Assembly (NCBI GenBank): GCA_009777475.1
Contig: WRLU01000011.1
Location: 1-64,000 of the forward strand
Origin: Oscillospiraceae bacterium
GTDB lineage: Bacteria; Bacillota; Clostridia; Oscillospirales; UBA929
DNA length: 64,000 nucleotides
Direction: 5' to 3'
Shown in pieces: positions 35,546 to 42,627 of the stretch. Every line of letters starts with the position of its first letter. Positions within the stretch are counted from its first letter, which is position 1. The notes beneath the pieces are model-generated. The model saw only the letters and a list, made by a program, of their open reading frames with translations, did not search any database and was not told where the DNA came from. A program made the translations under genes and the position numbers.

Positions 35546-35905
35546 ATGCAAAAAGCTGAAATATTCTTTTCCGAAGATTCGGAATTGATTGAAGGCGATG
35601 TTATTTTAAAAGGCTGGCGGGGTGATGTGTTTGTCAGGATAAGCGATAGGATATATAAATTGGAGGTGATTACCCCTGGAAGACTCCAAGATGACTTTGA
35701 ATATGAAATGGAAAATGAGGGGCATTATCTTGTTGAACCCAATATTGTGCTAGTAAGGGAAACTAGTAAAAAAGAGATTATCAACACGATAAATCACCTA
35801 TGTGAGGAGTGCTACTTTAACAAAATCAAAGAACTTGAAGCCAAAAATATAAACTCCATACCATATGCAGGGGGGGGGATGTGGGAATTGGTGCAGGTGC
35901 AATAG
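35546..35905 (+). CDS. Probable immunity protein of the full-length toxin
   Basis: A 119-residue cytosolic protein with no recognised family. The ATG at 35546 is 8 bp after GAGGAG, directly downstream of the toxin stop, the classic position for a cognate immunity gene. It is acidic, with a beta-rich first half (GDVFVRISDRIYKLEVI) and a helical C-terminal part containing NTINHLCEECYF. The last residues (GGGMWELVQVQ) are read through a G9 tract and the start of the next cassette in a different frame, so the natural C-terminus may have been altered by cassette insertion. Confidence 0.6.
   Translation: MQKAEIFFSEDSELIEGDVILKGWRGDVFVRISDRIYKLEVITPGRLQDDFEYEMENEGHYLVEPNIVLVRETSKKEIINTINHLCEECYFNKIKELEAKNINSIPYAGGGMWELVQVQ
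35870..35878 (+). repeat. G9 homopolymer at an immunity/toxin overlap
   Basis: Nine consecutive G at the point where the immunity frame and the next toxin frame overlap. Slippage here would change the 3' end of the immunity frame and its relation to the GTG start at 35881. Confidence 0.7.
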
Positions 35906-36462
35906 TAACAATGATAGGGTCAATTGTCGCGGGCGGAGCGGGTACGGTTATGTCAGGCGGCACCTTGGTAATCGCGGGGGTTGCTGTCTCGGTGAAGGGC
36001 GTGGTCTTAGGAGGCGCAATGACTGCCGCAGGCGGCGCGATTGCTTCTCGGGCTGTGTTTGCGATGAAGAACGATTTCGCAAAGTTCTCCCAGTATAATC
36101 AGGGGAAAAGCCTTGAGCCTGAAATACTTGCCTCGAAGGTGAAAAGCAGCTTTAAAAAGAAAGACAGGTGTGTAGAATTTGCCAGTGAATTTAAGAAAGC
36201 ACTGGATAAGGCGAAAATCAAATATGAGATTATTCGAGTTGATAGTCCTGCTGGTGTTTTAATTTATTCTGCACGACACAATCTGAACCTCGGTTCTGCA
36301 AATCGTAAAATTCCTAGCTTTCATTACGGAATAAGAGTTAATAATATTGTCTATGACAATATATTTCATTCCGGTCTGGCGTTTGATTTGTGGAAATCGG
36401 ATCTCGGTATTGGGGTGTCTGGGATCAAAGCATCAGTGGTGAAAACAATTTTAAATTCGTAA
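35881..36462 (+). CDS. Orphan toxin tip 1: module plus papain-fold (Tox-PL-2-like) domain
   Basis: A 193-residue frame without signal peptide or N-terminal toxin part. Residues 11-62 are the shared module. The C-terminal domain has the layout of papain-fold polymorphic toxins: Cys in RCVEFASEFKKAL, a His in SFHYGIRVNN and the following VYDNIFHSGLAFDLW, where Asp/Asn completes the site. Such toxins act as proteases or deamidases; the target is unknown. The GTG at 35881 directly after a G-run is the only plausible start. A close paralogue lies at 39958. Two immunity genes with RPxMY motifs follow. Confidence 0.65.
   Translation: MGIGAGAIVTMIGSIVAGGAGTVMSGGTLVIAGVAVSVKGVVLGGAMTAAGGAIASRAVFAMKNDFAKFSQYNQGKSLEPEILASKVKSSFKKKDRCVEFASEFKKALDKAKIKYEIIRVDSPAGVLIYSARHNLNLGSANRKIPSFHYGIRVNNIVYDNIFHSGLAFDLWKSDLGIGVSGIKASVVKTILNS
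35911..36066 (+). repeat. Module copy 2
   Basis: 156 bp, starting ATGATAGGGTCAATTGTC and ending GTGTTTGCGATG; near identical to the matching part of copy 1. Confidence 0.9.
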
Positions 36463-36477
36463 GGGTGGAATGCAATT

Positions 36478-37290
36478 ATGAACATTGAAGAATTACAAAA
36501 AGATATGTGTACACGCCCAAACGTGTATGTTTTTCCCGTGAAATTAGAAAACATCCTCATTTTTGAGAGTGGTTTTTTAGTCGCAACAGGGGAATGGTCA
36601 CAGCCATGCTCTAAGGTTGAGTTCAAGAGTATCAATCGTGTGTTTTCAGTATATTCCGGTTACTGGATAGCTCAATGGTACACGGATAATATTGACTGCA
36701 ACTACAAGCTGGATGATGCACAGATTTTTGAAATTTTGCAATCAATAACCAAAAGCGAGGATGAAGCGATAAAACTGTATTTTTCCTTGTGTAAAAATTT
36801 CTTTGATGAGTTTCGAGCAAAAAAATCAGAATACTGGGATAAATTAGCCCTTAAAATATGCGGAGTATGGAGCATTCCCATAAGCCAATGTGAAGATGAT
36901 ATTACAAGCAATAATATTGAGGAAACACTCAACCAAATGATGATGCGTCCTAAAATGTATCCCATGGAAATAGCATCCTTCTACTACATGATACGAGGGG
37001 AGTTATGTGGCAGAGGTGCTTTTCCGCCTGTTTTAGTACCCGATTTTCAGTCTGTGGATTCTGTGTTTGCATCATTTTTTGATGTATGGGCGATTCAACG
37101 GATTGCTGGAAATATCAATTGTAAATATGAATCGAAGAATATGAGTTTGCCTGAAATACTTCTATCCATAGAAAAAACCGAAGAAAAAGCCGTAACAATG
37201 TTTTTTTCCCTATGCCAAGAATTTTTCATGCTTTTTCACAAAAATCAGCCTGAATATTGGGCGAAGATTGCTAAGGAAGGGTGGGGATAG
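36478..37290 (+). CDS. Probable immunity protein, duplicated RPxMY domain
   Basis: A 270-residue protein built of two related halves, each starting with a short helix and an RPxxY motif (TRPNVYVFPV near residue 12 and MRPKMYPMEI near 157) and each containing a FFSLC(Q/K)xFF-type helix and a SEYW or PEYW motif. The single-domain relative at 41452 shares the last 25 residues exactly. Family not recognised beyond its RPxMY pattern. It follows orphan toxin 1 and overlaps functionally with the next gene, 4 bp away, so both may be needed for protection. ATG start after AAGGGTGG. Confidence 0.55.
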   Translation: MNIEELQKDMCTRPNVYVFPVKLENILIFESGFLVATGEWSQPCSKVEFKSINRVFSVYSGYWIAQWYTDNIDCNYKLDDAQIFEILQSITKSEDEAIKLYFSLCKNFFDEFRAKKSEYWDKLALKICGVWSIPISQCEDDITSNNIEETLNQMMMRPKMYPMEIASFYYMIRGELCGRGAFPPVLVPDFQSVDSVFASFFDVWAIQRIAGNINCKYESKNMSLPEILLSIEKTEEKAVTMFFSLCQEFFMLFHKNQPEYWAKIAKEGWG

Positions 37291-37293
37291 CTT

Positions 37294-38073
37294 ATGAACA
37301 CAGCGGTAACTCTTGGAGACAAAATAAAAAAACAAGACCCGGAAGCATTTGAGCTGTTGCAAAATGTAATAGGTCGCCCGGGTATGTATGTGGGAAAAAT
37401 ACGCTTTGATTATGTCGAACATTTTTTTGCTGGATATTATACAGGGAGGGGTGATGAATCTCTGAGTTGGTTTTTGCCTAATGGTCTGTTGGAATATTGG
37501 TTGTTCTCTACCCAATCGGTGTCGTTAAGTATTCCAGCAGGTGGATTGCGGCTATTTTATAGGTATTTTGGCTTGGAGGAAACGGCATTTGAAAAATATA
37601 AAGAATTTCTCAATGAATCCATTTCCGAAGATGTAGAAAGTATCTGCTTAAAGCTTCAAGATTATCGAGAAAAACAGAATATCAATTGCTGTGATGATGA
37701 AGCGTTAAGAGTTCCTTCAACCTATTGTTTGAATTTGGCAAATGAGGTTTTTGGAGTTGTAAAAAAAATGATTAACCGTGCAGATTTGACATATGAGAAA
37801 TTAAAAATCTATATCCGCAGGGAAAGCTCATTTAATCAAATACGCTTTATGCTCTATGGGAAAAACGGATGGTCGGATGACCGCGAAATAATTGCCATAC
37901 CGGAAAATCACGAGCTGTTGATAGAAATGCACGCAAAGGCAAGGGCTACAACTACCGAGGCATTGCGTGAATGCGGATGTGATGTAGTAGATGCCCAGCA
38001 TTGGCTTGATCCCCCATCAGGTGATATGTATACAGAATATTTACGTTGGAAGGAGTGCATAACGGCGAGTTAG
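37294..38073 (+). CDS. Probable immunity protein, RPGMYVG family (copy 1 of 3)
   Basis: A 259-residue cytosolic protein with paralogues at 40586 and 41845. All three share the first 45 residues (EAFELLQNVIGRPGMYVG, then IRFDY) and about 75 C-terminal residues (FMLYGKNGWSDDREII to EYLRWKECITAS), with a diverged middle. The RPGMYVG motif recalls type IIA topoisomerases but nothing else does. These genes appear only next to papain-fold toxin cassettes, hence the immunity call. The stop codon at 38071-38073 lies 6 bp before the next module. Confidence 0.55.
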   Translation: MNTAVTLGDKIKKQDPEAFELLQNVIGRPGMYVGKIRFDYVEHFFAGYYTGRGDESLSWFLPNGLLEYWLFSTQSVSLSIPAGGLRLFYRYFGLEETAFEKYKEFLNESISEDVESICLKLQDYREKQNINCCDDEALRVPSTYCLNLANEVFGVVKKMINRADLTYEKLKIYIRRESSFNQIRFMLYGKNGWSDDREIIAIPENHELLIEMHAKARATTTEALRECGCDVVDAQHWLDPPSGDMYTEYLRWKECITAS

Positions 38074-38540
38074 AATTGTCAATTGTCGCGGGCGGAGCGG
38101 GTACGGTTATGTCAGGCGGCACCTTGGTAATCGCGGGGGTTGCTGTCTCGGTGAAGGGCGTGGTCTTAGGAGGCGCAATGACTGCCGCAGGAGGGGCGAT
38201 TGCTTCTCGGGCTGTGTTTGCGATGGGGGCCGACATGACTAATGTAAGGTATTATTCATCTGGGGGAAAACCTCCTGACAAGGTTACTTTCGATTCTAAA
38301 CAACTTGGGGCCAAGTGGGGAGAACACATGAAAGATTATCCTAAGTTAAAGTCGCATAGCAATTACAAAAGCTTGGCAAATAATATTTTCAAAAAACCAG
38401 AAACAATTATATTTGATTCTAAAAATAAGGAGTGGTATTATCTGAAAGGAAATGATTTGTTAAGGCTAAAGCCAAACGGTGATTTCATTAGCCTCTATCC
38501 GGGAGCAAAATCAAGCAGAGTGCTTAATGCCATAAAATAG
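38046..38540 (+). CDS. Orphan toxin tip 2: module plus colicin-D-like nuclease candidate
   Basis: Open frame of 164 residues from a TTG overlapping the end of the immunity gene; there is no good start, and the module proper begins at 38079. The C-terminal domain (about 60-164) has FDSKQLGAKWGEHMKDY, then a 'Lys-Pro-Glu-Thr' turn, WYYLKGNDLLRLKPNG and DFISLYPGAKS. The order of these parts resembles colicin-D-like tRNA nucleases of the BECR superfamily, but this is by eye and tentative. An AAGGAG inside the immunity 3' end could drive coupled translation. The gene at 38556 is the likely immunity gene. Confidence 0.5.
   Translation: MEGVHNGELELSIVAGGAGTVMSGGTLVIAGVAVSVKGVVLGGAMTAAGGAIASRAVFAMGADMTNVRYYSSGGKPPDKVTFDSKQLGAKWGEHMKDYPKLKSHSNYKSLANNIFKKPETIIFDSKNKEWYYLKGNDLLRLKPNGDFISLYPGAKSSRVLNAIK
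38079..38225 (+). repeat. Module copy 3
   Basis: 147 bp starting TCAATTGTCGCGGGCGG and ending GTGTTTGCGATG. The junction shows a doubled AATTGTC directly after the stop of the preceding immunity gene. Confidence 0.9.
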
Positions 38541-38555
38541 AAAGGAAACAGCAAA

Positions 38556-39131
38556 ATGTCTGCAAATTTTGAGCTAAAGTTGTTCGTCAGCAAATTAGCA
38601 CCTTATCGTGAATATACAGCATTGTTAGCTCATTGCTTCAACGGTGATTTCACGCTCAGTGAAATATTTGTAATTGATGACTGGGCGTTTGAAAATCAGC
38701 GCAATTTGGGCTTGGAGGTCAGCGATGACGAACTCTCCAGCCTTATTAACAAGGGAAAAATTGTTTTCTCTTATGGTTCTGTTAAGGAACATAGCTGCGG
38801 AGTTGGATTATGCCAAGAAATAAATGCACTTTATGAAATAGGATTATGGATTTCATCAAAGCATATGCCGTTTCTCGATGATAATATAACGTCTGCCAAT
38901 GAACACATATATCAAATGGCGACAGACTATATTCTCAAAAACTTGCACAGCGATTTAGTGATTTGCGGGATTGGCTCTGAGCTTTCGATATCGTACCGAG
39001 GGAAATTTGAGGATATTATCCTTACAAGTAGTGGTGTGGATGAATGGATTGTGCCACAGGGTACGTATTTCACAGCAGACAACTATTCCAAAACAGAATT
39101 GCAAGGTTTTGATGTGTGGTGCTTGAAATGA
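38556..39131 (+). CDS. Probable immunity protein of orphan toxin 2
   Basis: A 191-residue acidic cytosolic protein, family not recognised. It starts 15 bp after the toxin-tip stop behind AAAGGAAA. Visible features are an acidic centre (VSDDELSSLINKGK), HSCGVGLCQEINALYE and a C-terminal part rich in Ser and aromatic residues (GVDEWIVPQGTYFTAD). Position alone supports the immunity role. Confidence 0.5.
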   Translation: MSANFELKLFVSKLAPYREYTALLAHCFNGDFTLSEIFVIDDWAFENQRNLGLEVSDDELSSLINKGKIVFSYGSVKEHSCGVGLCQEINALYEIGLWISSKHMPFLDDNITSANEHIYQMATDYILKNLHSDLVICGIGSELSISYRGKFEDIILTSSGVDEWIVPQGTYFTADNYSKTELQGFDVWCLK

Positions 39132-39138
39132 TAGAGCT

Positions 39139-39221
39139 ATTTTGAAATCGTTCCAACAAAAGCAATGCCGCTTGCCGAATATCAAAAGCTGTTGAATCAA
39201 GTAAAAGTGACAAAAGCTTGA
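39139..39221 (+). pseudogene. Tail fragment of a toxin of the full-length type
   Basis: About 83 bp nearly identical to the last bases of the full-length toxin (35451-35533), coding for the C-terminal FEIVPTKAMPLAEYQKLLNQ and stop. No module or toxin body precedes it. It is the remnant of another cassette whose toxin has been deleted, leaving its immunity gene(s). Confidence 0.85.
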
Positions 39222-39240
39222 GGAGGAGGGGAGATTGAAA

Positions 39241-39582
39241 ATGTTGCATAATCCGGATTGTCTAGAAATTCAAGTATCTATTGACAAAATAACCGACTAT
39301 TCAAACTACCCCGGGTGGGTTGAATGTAGTTTTTATGATGCATGGAACAACAGGCATTTGTTTATTGAAAAAATTCCAGTTGTAACGGAACTAGAGTTAA
39401 CCCCTGATGACTTATTCCCGCAAATGATTTTTATAAAATGCACAAAGGTCAAGCAATGGGAAGATGATATGGGAAGGGAAATAATTAGAGCTACTACAGA
39501 AAGACCAAACGGCATAGAAACTATTGATGGTGAATGTGAATTTGACTTTCTAAGAGAGCAAGTGAGGTATTGTCGGATGTAA
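39241..39582 (+). CDS. Probable immunity protein left behind a deleted toxin
   Basis: A 113-residue cytosolic protein, family not recognised, with a short beta-rich sequence (WVECSFYDAWNNRHLFIEK) and GIETIDGECEFDF near the C-terminus. The ATG at 39241 follows a very strong GGAGGAGGGG site; a TTG at 39235 is the alternative. It stands directly behind the toxin tail fragment, in the position held by the immunity gene of the full-length toxin at 35546, yet the two proteins are not clearly alike. A variant toxin with the same tail probably once stood here. Confidence 0.5.
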   Translation: MLHNPDCLEIQVSIDKITDYSNYPGWVECSFYDAWNNRHLFIEKIPVVTELELTPDDLFPQMIFIKCTKVKQWEDDMGREIIRATTERPNGIETIDGECEFDFLREQVRYCRM

Positions 39583-39613
39583 AATTGTTTAGAAAAATAA
39601 ATAGGAGGGCTTT

Positions 39614-39958
39614 ATGAAAAAAAAACTAATCATCAGCGAAGAAGGCAAGCAGAACATTGAACGGTTAGCCCTTACCCTATCTATTGGTCTGCTAACCATG
39701 CTGAAGAGTGGCATAGTTAGTACAGAAGAAGCGGAAAATTTCTTTTTTAACCCCTATTCCGCTGCAAGTCTGAAATTGTTAGGCGTAAATAAGAAAATAG
39801 AGGAGTTGATTGTATATGGTGCTCAGTTAGGAGATATTGAAAGGCTTATACCTGAAAAATTCCCCGACTCAATCAACAAACACTTGGATGAAGCATTAGA
39901 GCTTGCAAAAAATCTTCCCAACTCTAAATTGCCAACAAAAAAATGGATTGATGAATAG
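39614..39958 (+). CDS. DUF3969-like probable immunity protein
   Basis: A 114-residue helical protein with the DUF3969 pattern: SIGLLTMLKSGIVSTEEAE, FFFNPYSAASLKLLGV, an LGDIERLIPEKF motif and a C-terminal LPTKKWIDE. Related sequences occur twice in the gene at 43125, which follows a toxin cassette, so an immunity role is likely. Its stop codon TAG lies inside the first bases of the next module and overlaps the GTG of orphan toxin 3. Confidence 0.6.
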   Translation: MKKKLIISEEGKQNIERLALTLSIGLLTMLKSGIVSTEEAENFFFNPYSAASLKLLGVNKKIEELIVYGAQLGDIERLIPEKFPDSINKHLDEALELAKNLPNSKLPTKKWIDE

Positions 39959-40173
39959 TGGGCGATGCCCTGGCCTTTGCCATTGGCGCAAAGGTGGCTT
40001 TTGATGGCATAGTACTGATGATAGGGTCAATTGTCGCTGGCGGCGCGGGGACGGTTATGTCAGGCGGCACCTTGGTAATCGCGGGGGTTGCTGTTTCGGT
40101 GAAGGGCGTGGTCTTAGGAGGTGCGATGACTGCCGCAGGAGGCGCGATTGCTTCTCGGGCTGTGTTTGCGATG
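39956..40173 (+). repeat. Module copy 4 (long form)
   Basis: 218 bp matching copy 1 over its full length from TAGTGGGCGATG to GTGTTTGCGATG. It is the only orphan copy with the long form. Confidence 0.9.
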
Positions 40174-40572
40174 AAGAACGATTTCGCAAAGTTCTCCCAG
40201 TATAATCAGGGGAAAAGCCTTGAACCTGAAAAGCTTGCCGCGAAAGTACCGGGTAAATTCAAAAAGAATGGGCAATGTGTTGGGTTTGCTGAAAACTTCA
40301 AAAAGGCATTAGACAAGGCAAAGATTAAATATGAGATTATTCGGGTTGATAGTCCTGCTGGTATTTTTATTTATTCTGCACGACACAATCTGAACCTCGG
40401 CTCTGCAAATCGAAGTATTCCTAGTTTTCATTATGGAATTAAAGTTAATAATATTGTCTATGACAATATATTTCATTCTGGTGTGGCGTTTGATTTATGG
40501 AAAACAGATATTGGTATAGTGCAAGGTTCAAGAATCACTTATAAAATCGCGAAAACGATTGTGAATTCGTAA
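39958..40572 (+). CDS. Orphan toxin tip 3: module plus papain-fold (Tox-PL-2-like) domain
   Basis: A 204-residue frame starting at a GTG that overlaps the previous stop (TAGTG), suggesting translational coupling. Residues 1-72 are the long module; the rest is a diverged paralogue of orphan toxin 1 with Cys in QCVGFAENFKKAL, His in SFHYGIKVNN and VYDNIFHSGVAFDLW. Differences cluster after the module (EKLAAKVPGKFKKNGQ) and at the C-terminus. No signal peptide. An RPGMYVG-type immunity gene follows at 14 bp. Confidence 0.65.
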   Translation: MGDALAFAIGAKVAFDGIVLMIGSIVAGGAGTVMSGGTLVIAGVAVSVKGVVLGGAMTAAGGAIASRAVFAMKNDFAKFSQYNQGKSLEPEKLAAKVPGKFKKNGQCVGFAENFKKALDKAKIKYEIIRVDSPAGIFIYSARHNLNLGSANRSIPSFHYGIKVNNIVYDNIFHSGVAFDLWKTDIGIVQGSRITYKIAKTIVNS

Positions 40573-40585
40573 GGGAGCGTTTAAA

Positions 40586-41377
40586 ATGGATACAGCGGTA
40601 ACCCTTGGAGGTAGAATAAAAAAACAAGACCCGGAAGCATTTGAGCTGTTGCAAAATGTAATAGGTCGCCCGGGTATGTTTGTTGGCAAAATACGTTTTG
40701 ATTATGTCGAACATTTTTTTGCCGGTTACCATACAGGGAGAGGTGATGGCTTTGAGTCATGGTTTTTGCCGGGCAACCAACTTGAATATTGGTTGCTTCA
40801 TACTCAATCAGTAGCCTTAGATGGTTCATTGGGAGGGGAGGGATTATTTTATAGGTATTTTGGCTTGGAAGAAACATCATTTAAAAAATATCGAGAATTT
40901 CTCAATGCACCAATATCTGAAGATTCAAAAAGTGTTAATATTGAACTCTCAGATTATGATAAAAATAGCAAAGAAATTCATTATCGCGATACATTTTACG
41001 AAGAAGGAGAGGATGTCCCTCCGGATAATTCACTGATATTAGCTCAGGGAACTGTAGCCGCTATCAAAAAAATGATTGACCGTGCAGATTTGACATATGA
41101 GAAATTAAAAATCTATATCCGCAGGGAAAGCTCATTTAATCAAATCCGCTTTATGCTCTACGGGAAAAACGGATGGTCGGATGACCGCGAAATAATTGCC
41201 ATACCGGAAAATCACGAGCTGTTAATAGAAATGCACGCAAAGGCGAGGGCTACAACTACCGAGGCATTGCGCGAATGCGGATGTGATGTAGTAGATGCTC
41301 AGCATTGGTTTGATCCCCCATCAGGTGATATGTATACAGAATATTTACGTTGGAAGGAGTGCATAACGGCGAGCTAA
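40586..41377 (+). CDS. Probable immunity protein, RPGMYVG family (copy 2 of 3)
   Basis: A 263-residue paralogue of the protein at 37294. The start (TAVTLGGRIKKQDPEAFELL, RPGMFVG) and the C-terminal 90 residues are almost identical to copy 1, while the middle differs, notably FLPGNQLEYWLLHTQS and the acidic YEEGEDVPPDNS. The variable middle probably determines which toxin variant is bound. ATG start 14 bp after orphan toxin 3. Confidence 0.55.
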   Translation: MDTAVTLGGRIKKQDPEAFELLQNVIGRPGMFVGKIRFDYVEHFFAGYHTGRGDGFESWFLPGNQLEYWLLHTQSVALDGSLGGEGLFYRYFGLEETSFKKYREFLNAPISEDSKSVNIELSDYDKNSKEIHYRDTFYEEGEDVPPDNSLILAQGTVAAIKKMIDRADLTYEKLKIYIRRESSFNQIRFMLYGKNGWSDDREIIAIPENHELLIEMHAKARATTTEALRECGCDVVDAQHWFDPPSGDMYTEYLRWKECITAS

Positions 41378-41392
41378 ATTTGCCGTTGCCGT

Positions 41393-41438
41393 AGGCGGCA
41401 CCTTGGTAATCGTTAAAACGATTGTGAATTCGTAAGGG
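41393..41438 (+). pseudogene. Deletion scar of a papain-fold toxin cassette
   Basis: Twenty bases of the module (41393-41412, AGGCGGCACCTTGGTAATCG) are joined to the last 24 bases of a papain-fold toxin gene (41415-41438, AAAACGATTGTGAATTCG and stop). Everything between is missing, and two immunity genes follow. It proves that a further cassette existed here. Confidence 0.85.
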
Positions 41439-41451
41439 GGGCAGGGAGTTT

Positions 41452-41841
41452 GTGGGAAATATTGAAACTTTGATTACAAATATGGCCGTTCGTCCTCCAA
41501 TGTATGTGCATCCTGTAAATGTATATTCTATAGAAAATTTACTGCGAGGATTCCTTTATCATTGGATAGATGAAATAAAAACCTATGAATTCGACCCAAC
41601 TTCTGTAAACTGTGTATTTCGCTCATTCATTGACAGATGGATTTGCCACTGGATACGAAAGAACATAGATGACAAATATGACACAGAGGATTCCTTTTTC
41701 TCCGATATGCTCACATCGGTCGCAAAAAACGAGGATGAAGCCGTAAAGATTTTCTTTTCTGCGTGCCAAGAATTTTTCATGCTTTTTCACAAAAATCAGC
41801 CTGAATATTGGGCGAAGATTGCTAAGGAAGGGTGGGGATAG
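41452..41841 (+). CDS. Probable immunity protein, single RPxMY domain
   Basis: A 129-residue one-domain relative of the 270-residue protein at 36478, starting at GTG. It has VRPPMYVHPVN, a TSVNCVFRSFIDRWICHW helix and the C-terminal block CQEFFMLFHKNQPEYWAKI shared exactly with the other protein. It follows the toxin deletion scar and is 4 bp upstream of the next immunity gene, the same pair order as at 36478-38073. Confidence 0.55.
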   Translation: MGNIETLITNMAVRPPMYVHPVNVYSIENLLRGFLYHWIDEIKTYEFDPTSVNCVFRSFIDRWICHWIRKNIDDKYDTEDSFFSDMLTSVAKNEDEAVKIFFSACQEFFMLFHKNQPEYWAKIAKEGWG

Positions 41842-41844
41842 CTT

Positions 41845-42627
41845 ATGAACACAGCGGTAACTCTTGGAGACAGAATAAAAAAACAAGACCCGGAAGCATT
41901 TGAGCTGTTGCAGAATGTAATAGGGAGACCTGGTATGTATGTGGGTGAAATCCGCTTTGATTACATCGGACATCTTTTTACTGGTTATTATATGGGCAAA
42001 GGGGAAAATTGTAAATTAAATTTTCTCCCCAATCTGGAGCTACAACATTGGTTACTGCACACCCAATCGGCAACCCTGGATACTCTATCCCTTGATGGAT
42101 ACACACTATTCAATCGTTATTTTGGGGCAGGGAAGATGGCTTTTGAAAAATATAAAGAATTTCTTAATGTACCTATGCCTCAAATTTCACAAGGCGTTAA
42201 TTCTAAACTTCACGACTACTGCAAGAAAAAAAATATTATTTGTTGGGACGATGAAGTGCCGGATGTTCCTTCAAGTTATTATTTGAATTTAGCCACGGAA
42301 GTTTTAGGCATAGCAAAGGAGATGATTGGACGTGTCGGCTTGACGTATGATAAGCTGAGAATTTATATACGCAAAGAACGTTTATATAACAATATCCGCT
42401 TTATGCTCTACGGGAAAAACGGATGGTCGGATGACCGCGAAATAATTGCCATACCGGAAAATCACGAACTCTTAATAGAAATGCACGCAAAGGCGAGGGT
42501 TGCTGATGCTAAAACGTTACGCGAATGCGGATATGATGTAGTGGATGCTCAAAATTGGTGTGAATTCTCATCAGATGATATGTATACAGAATATTTGCGT
42601 TGGAAGGAGTGCATAACGGCGAGCTAG
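41845..42627 (+). CDS. Probable immunity protein, RPGMYVG family (copy 3 of 3)
   Basis: A 260-residue paralogue of the proteins at 37294 and 40586. The N-terminus is nearly identical (GDRIKKQDPEAFELLQNVIG) and so is the end (GKNGWSDDREIIAIP, EYLRWKECITAS). The middle is its own: FTGYYMGKGENCKLNFLPN, IGRVGLTYDKLRIYIRKERL. It lies upstream of module copy 6 with the same junction as at 38073. Confidence 0.55.
   Translation: MNTAVTLGDRIKKQDPEAFELLQNVIGRPGMYVGEIRFDYIGHLFTGYYMGKGENCKLNFLPNLELQHWLLHTQSATLDTLSLDGYTLFNRYFGAGKMAFEKYKEFLNVPMPQISQGVNSKLHDYCKKKNIICWDDEVPDVPSSYYLNLATEVLGIAKEMIGRVGLTYDKLRIYIRKERLYNNIRFMLYGKNGWSDDREIIAIPENHELLIEMHAKARVADAKTLRECGYDVVDAQNWCEFSSDDMYTEYLRWKECITAS

Noticed and set aside
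35865..36098. Arg/Gly-rich frame of 77 codons over module copy 2
   Set aside because: It is an out-of-frame reading of the GC-rich module; the in-frame reading matches six other copies.
37294..42627. GyrB-like identity for the RPGMYVG proteins
   Set aside because: Only the short RPGMYVG motif resembles type IIA topoisomerases; the GHKL ATP-binding motifs and the expected length are missing.
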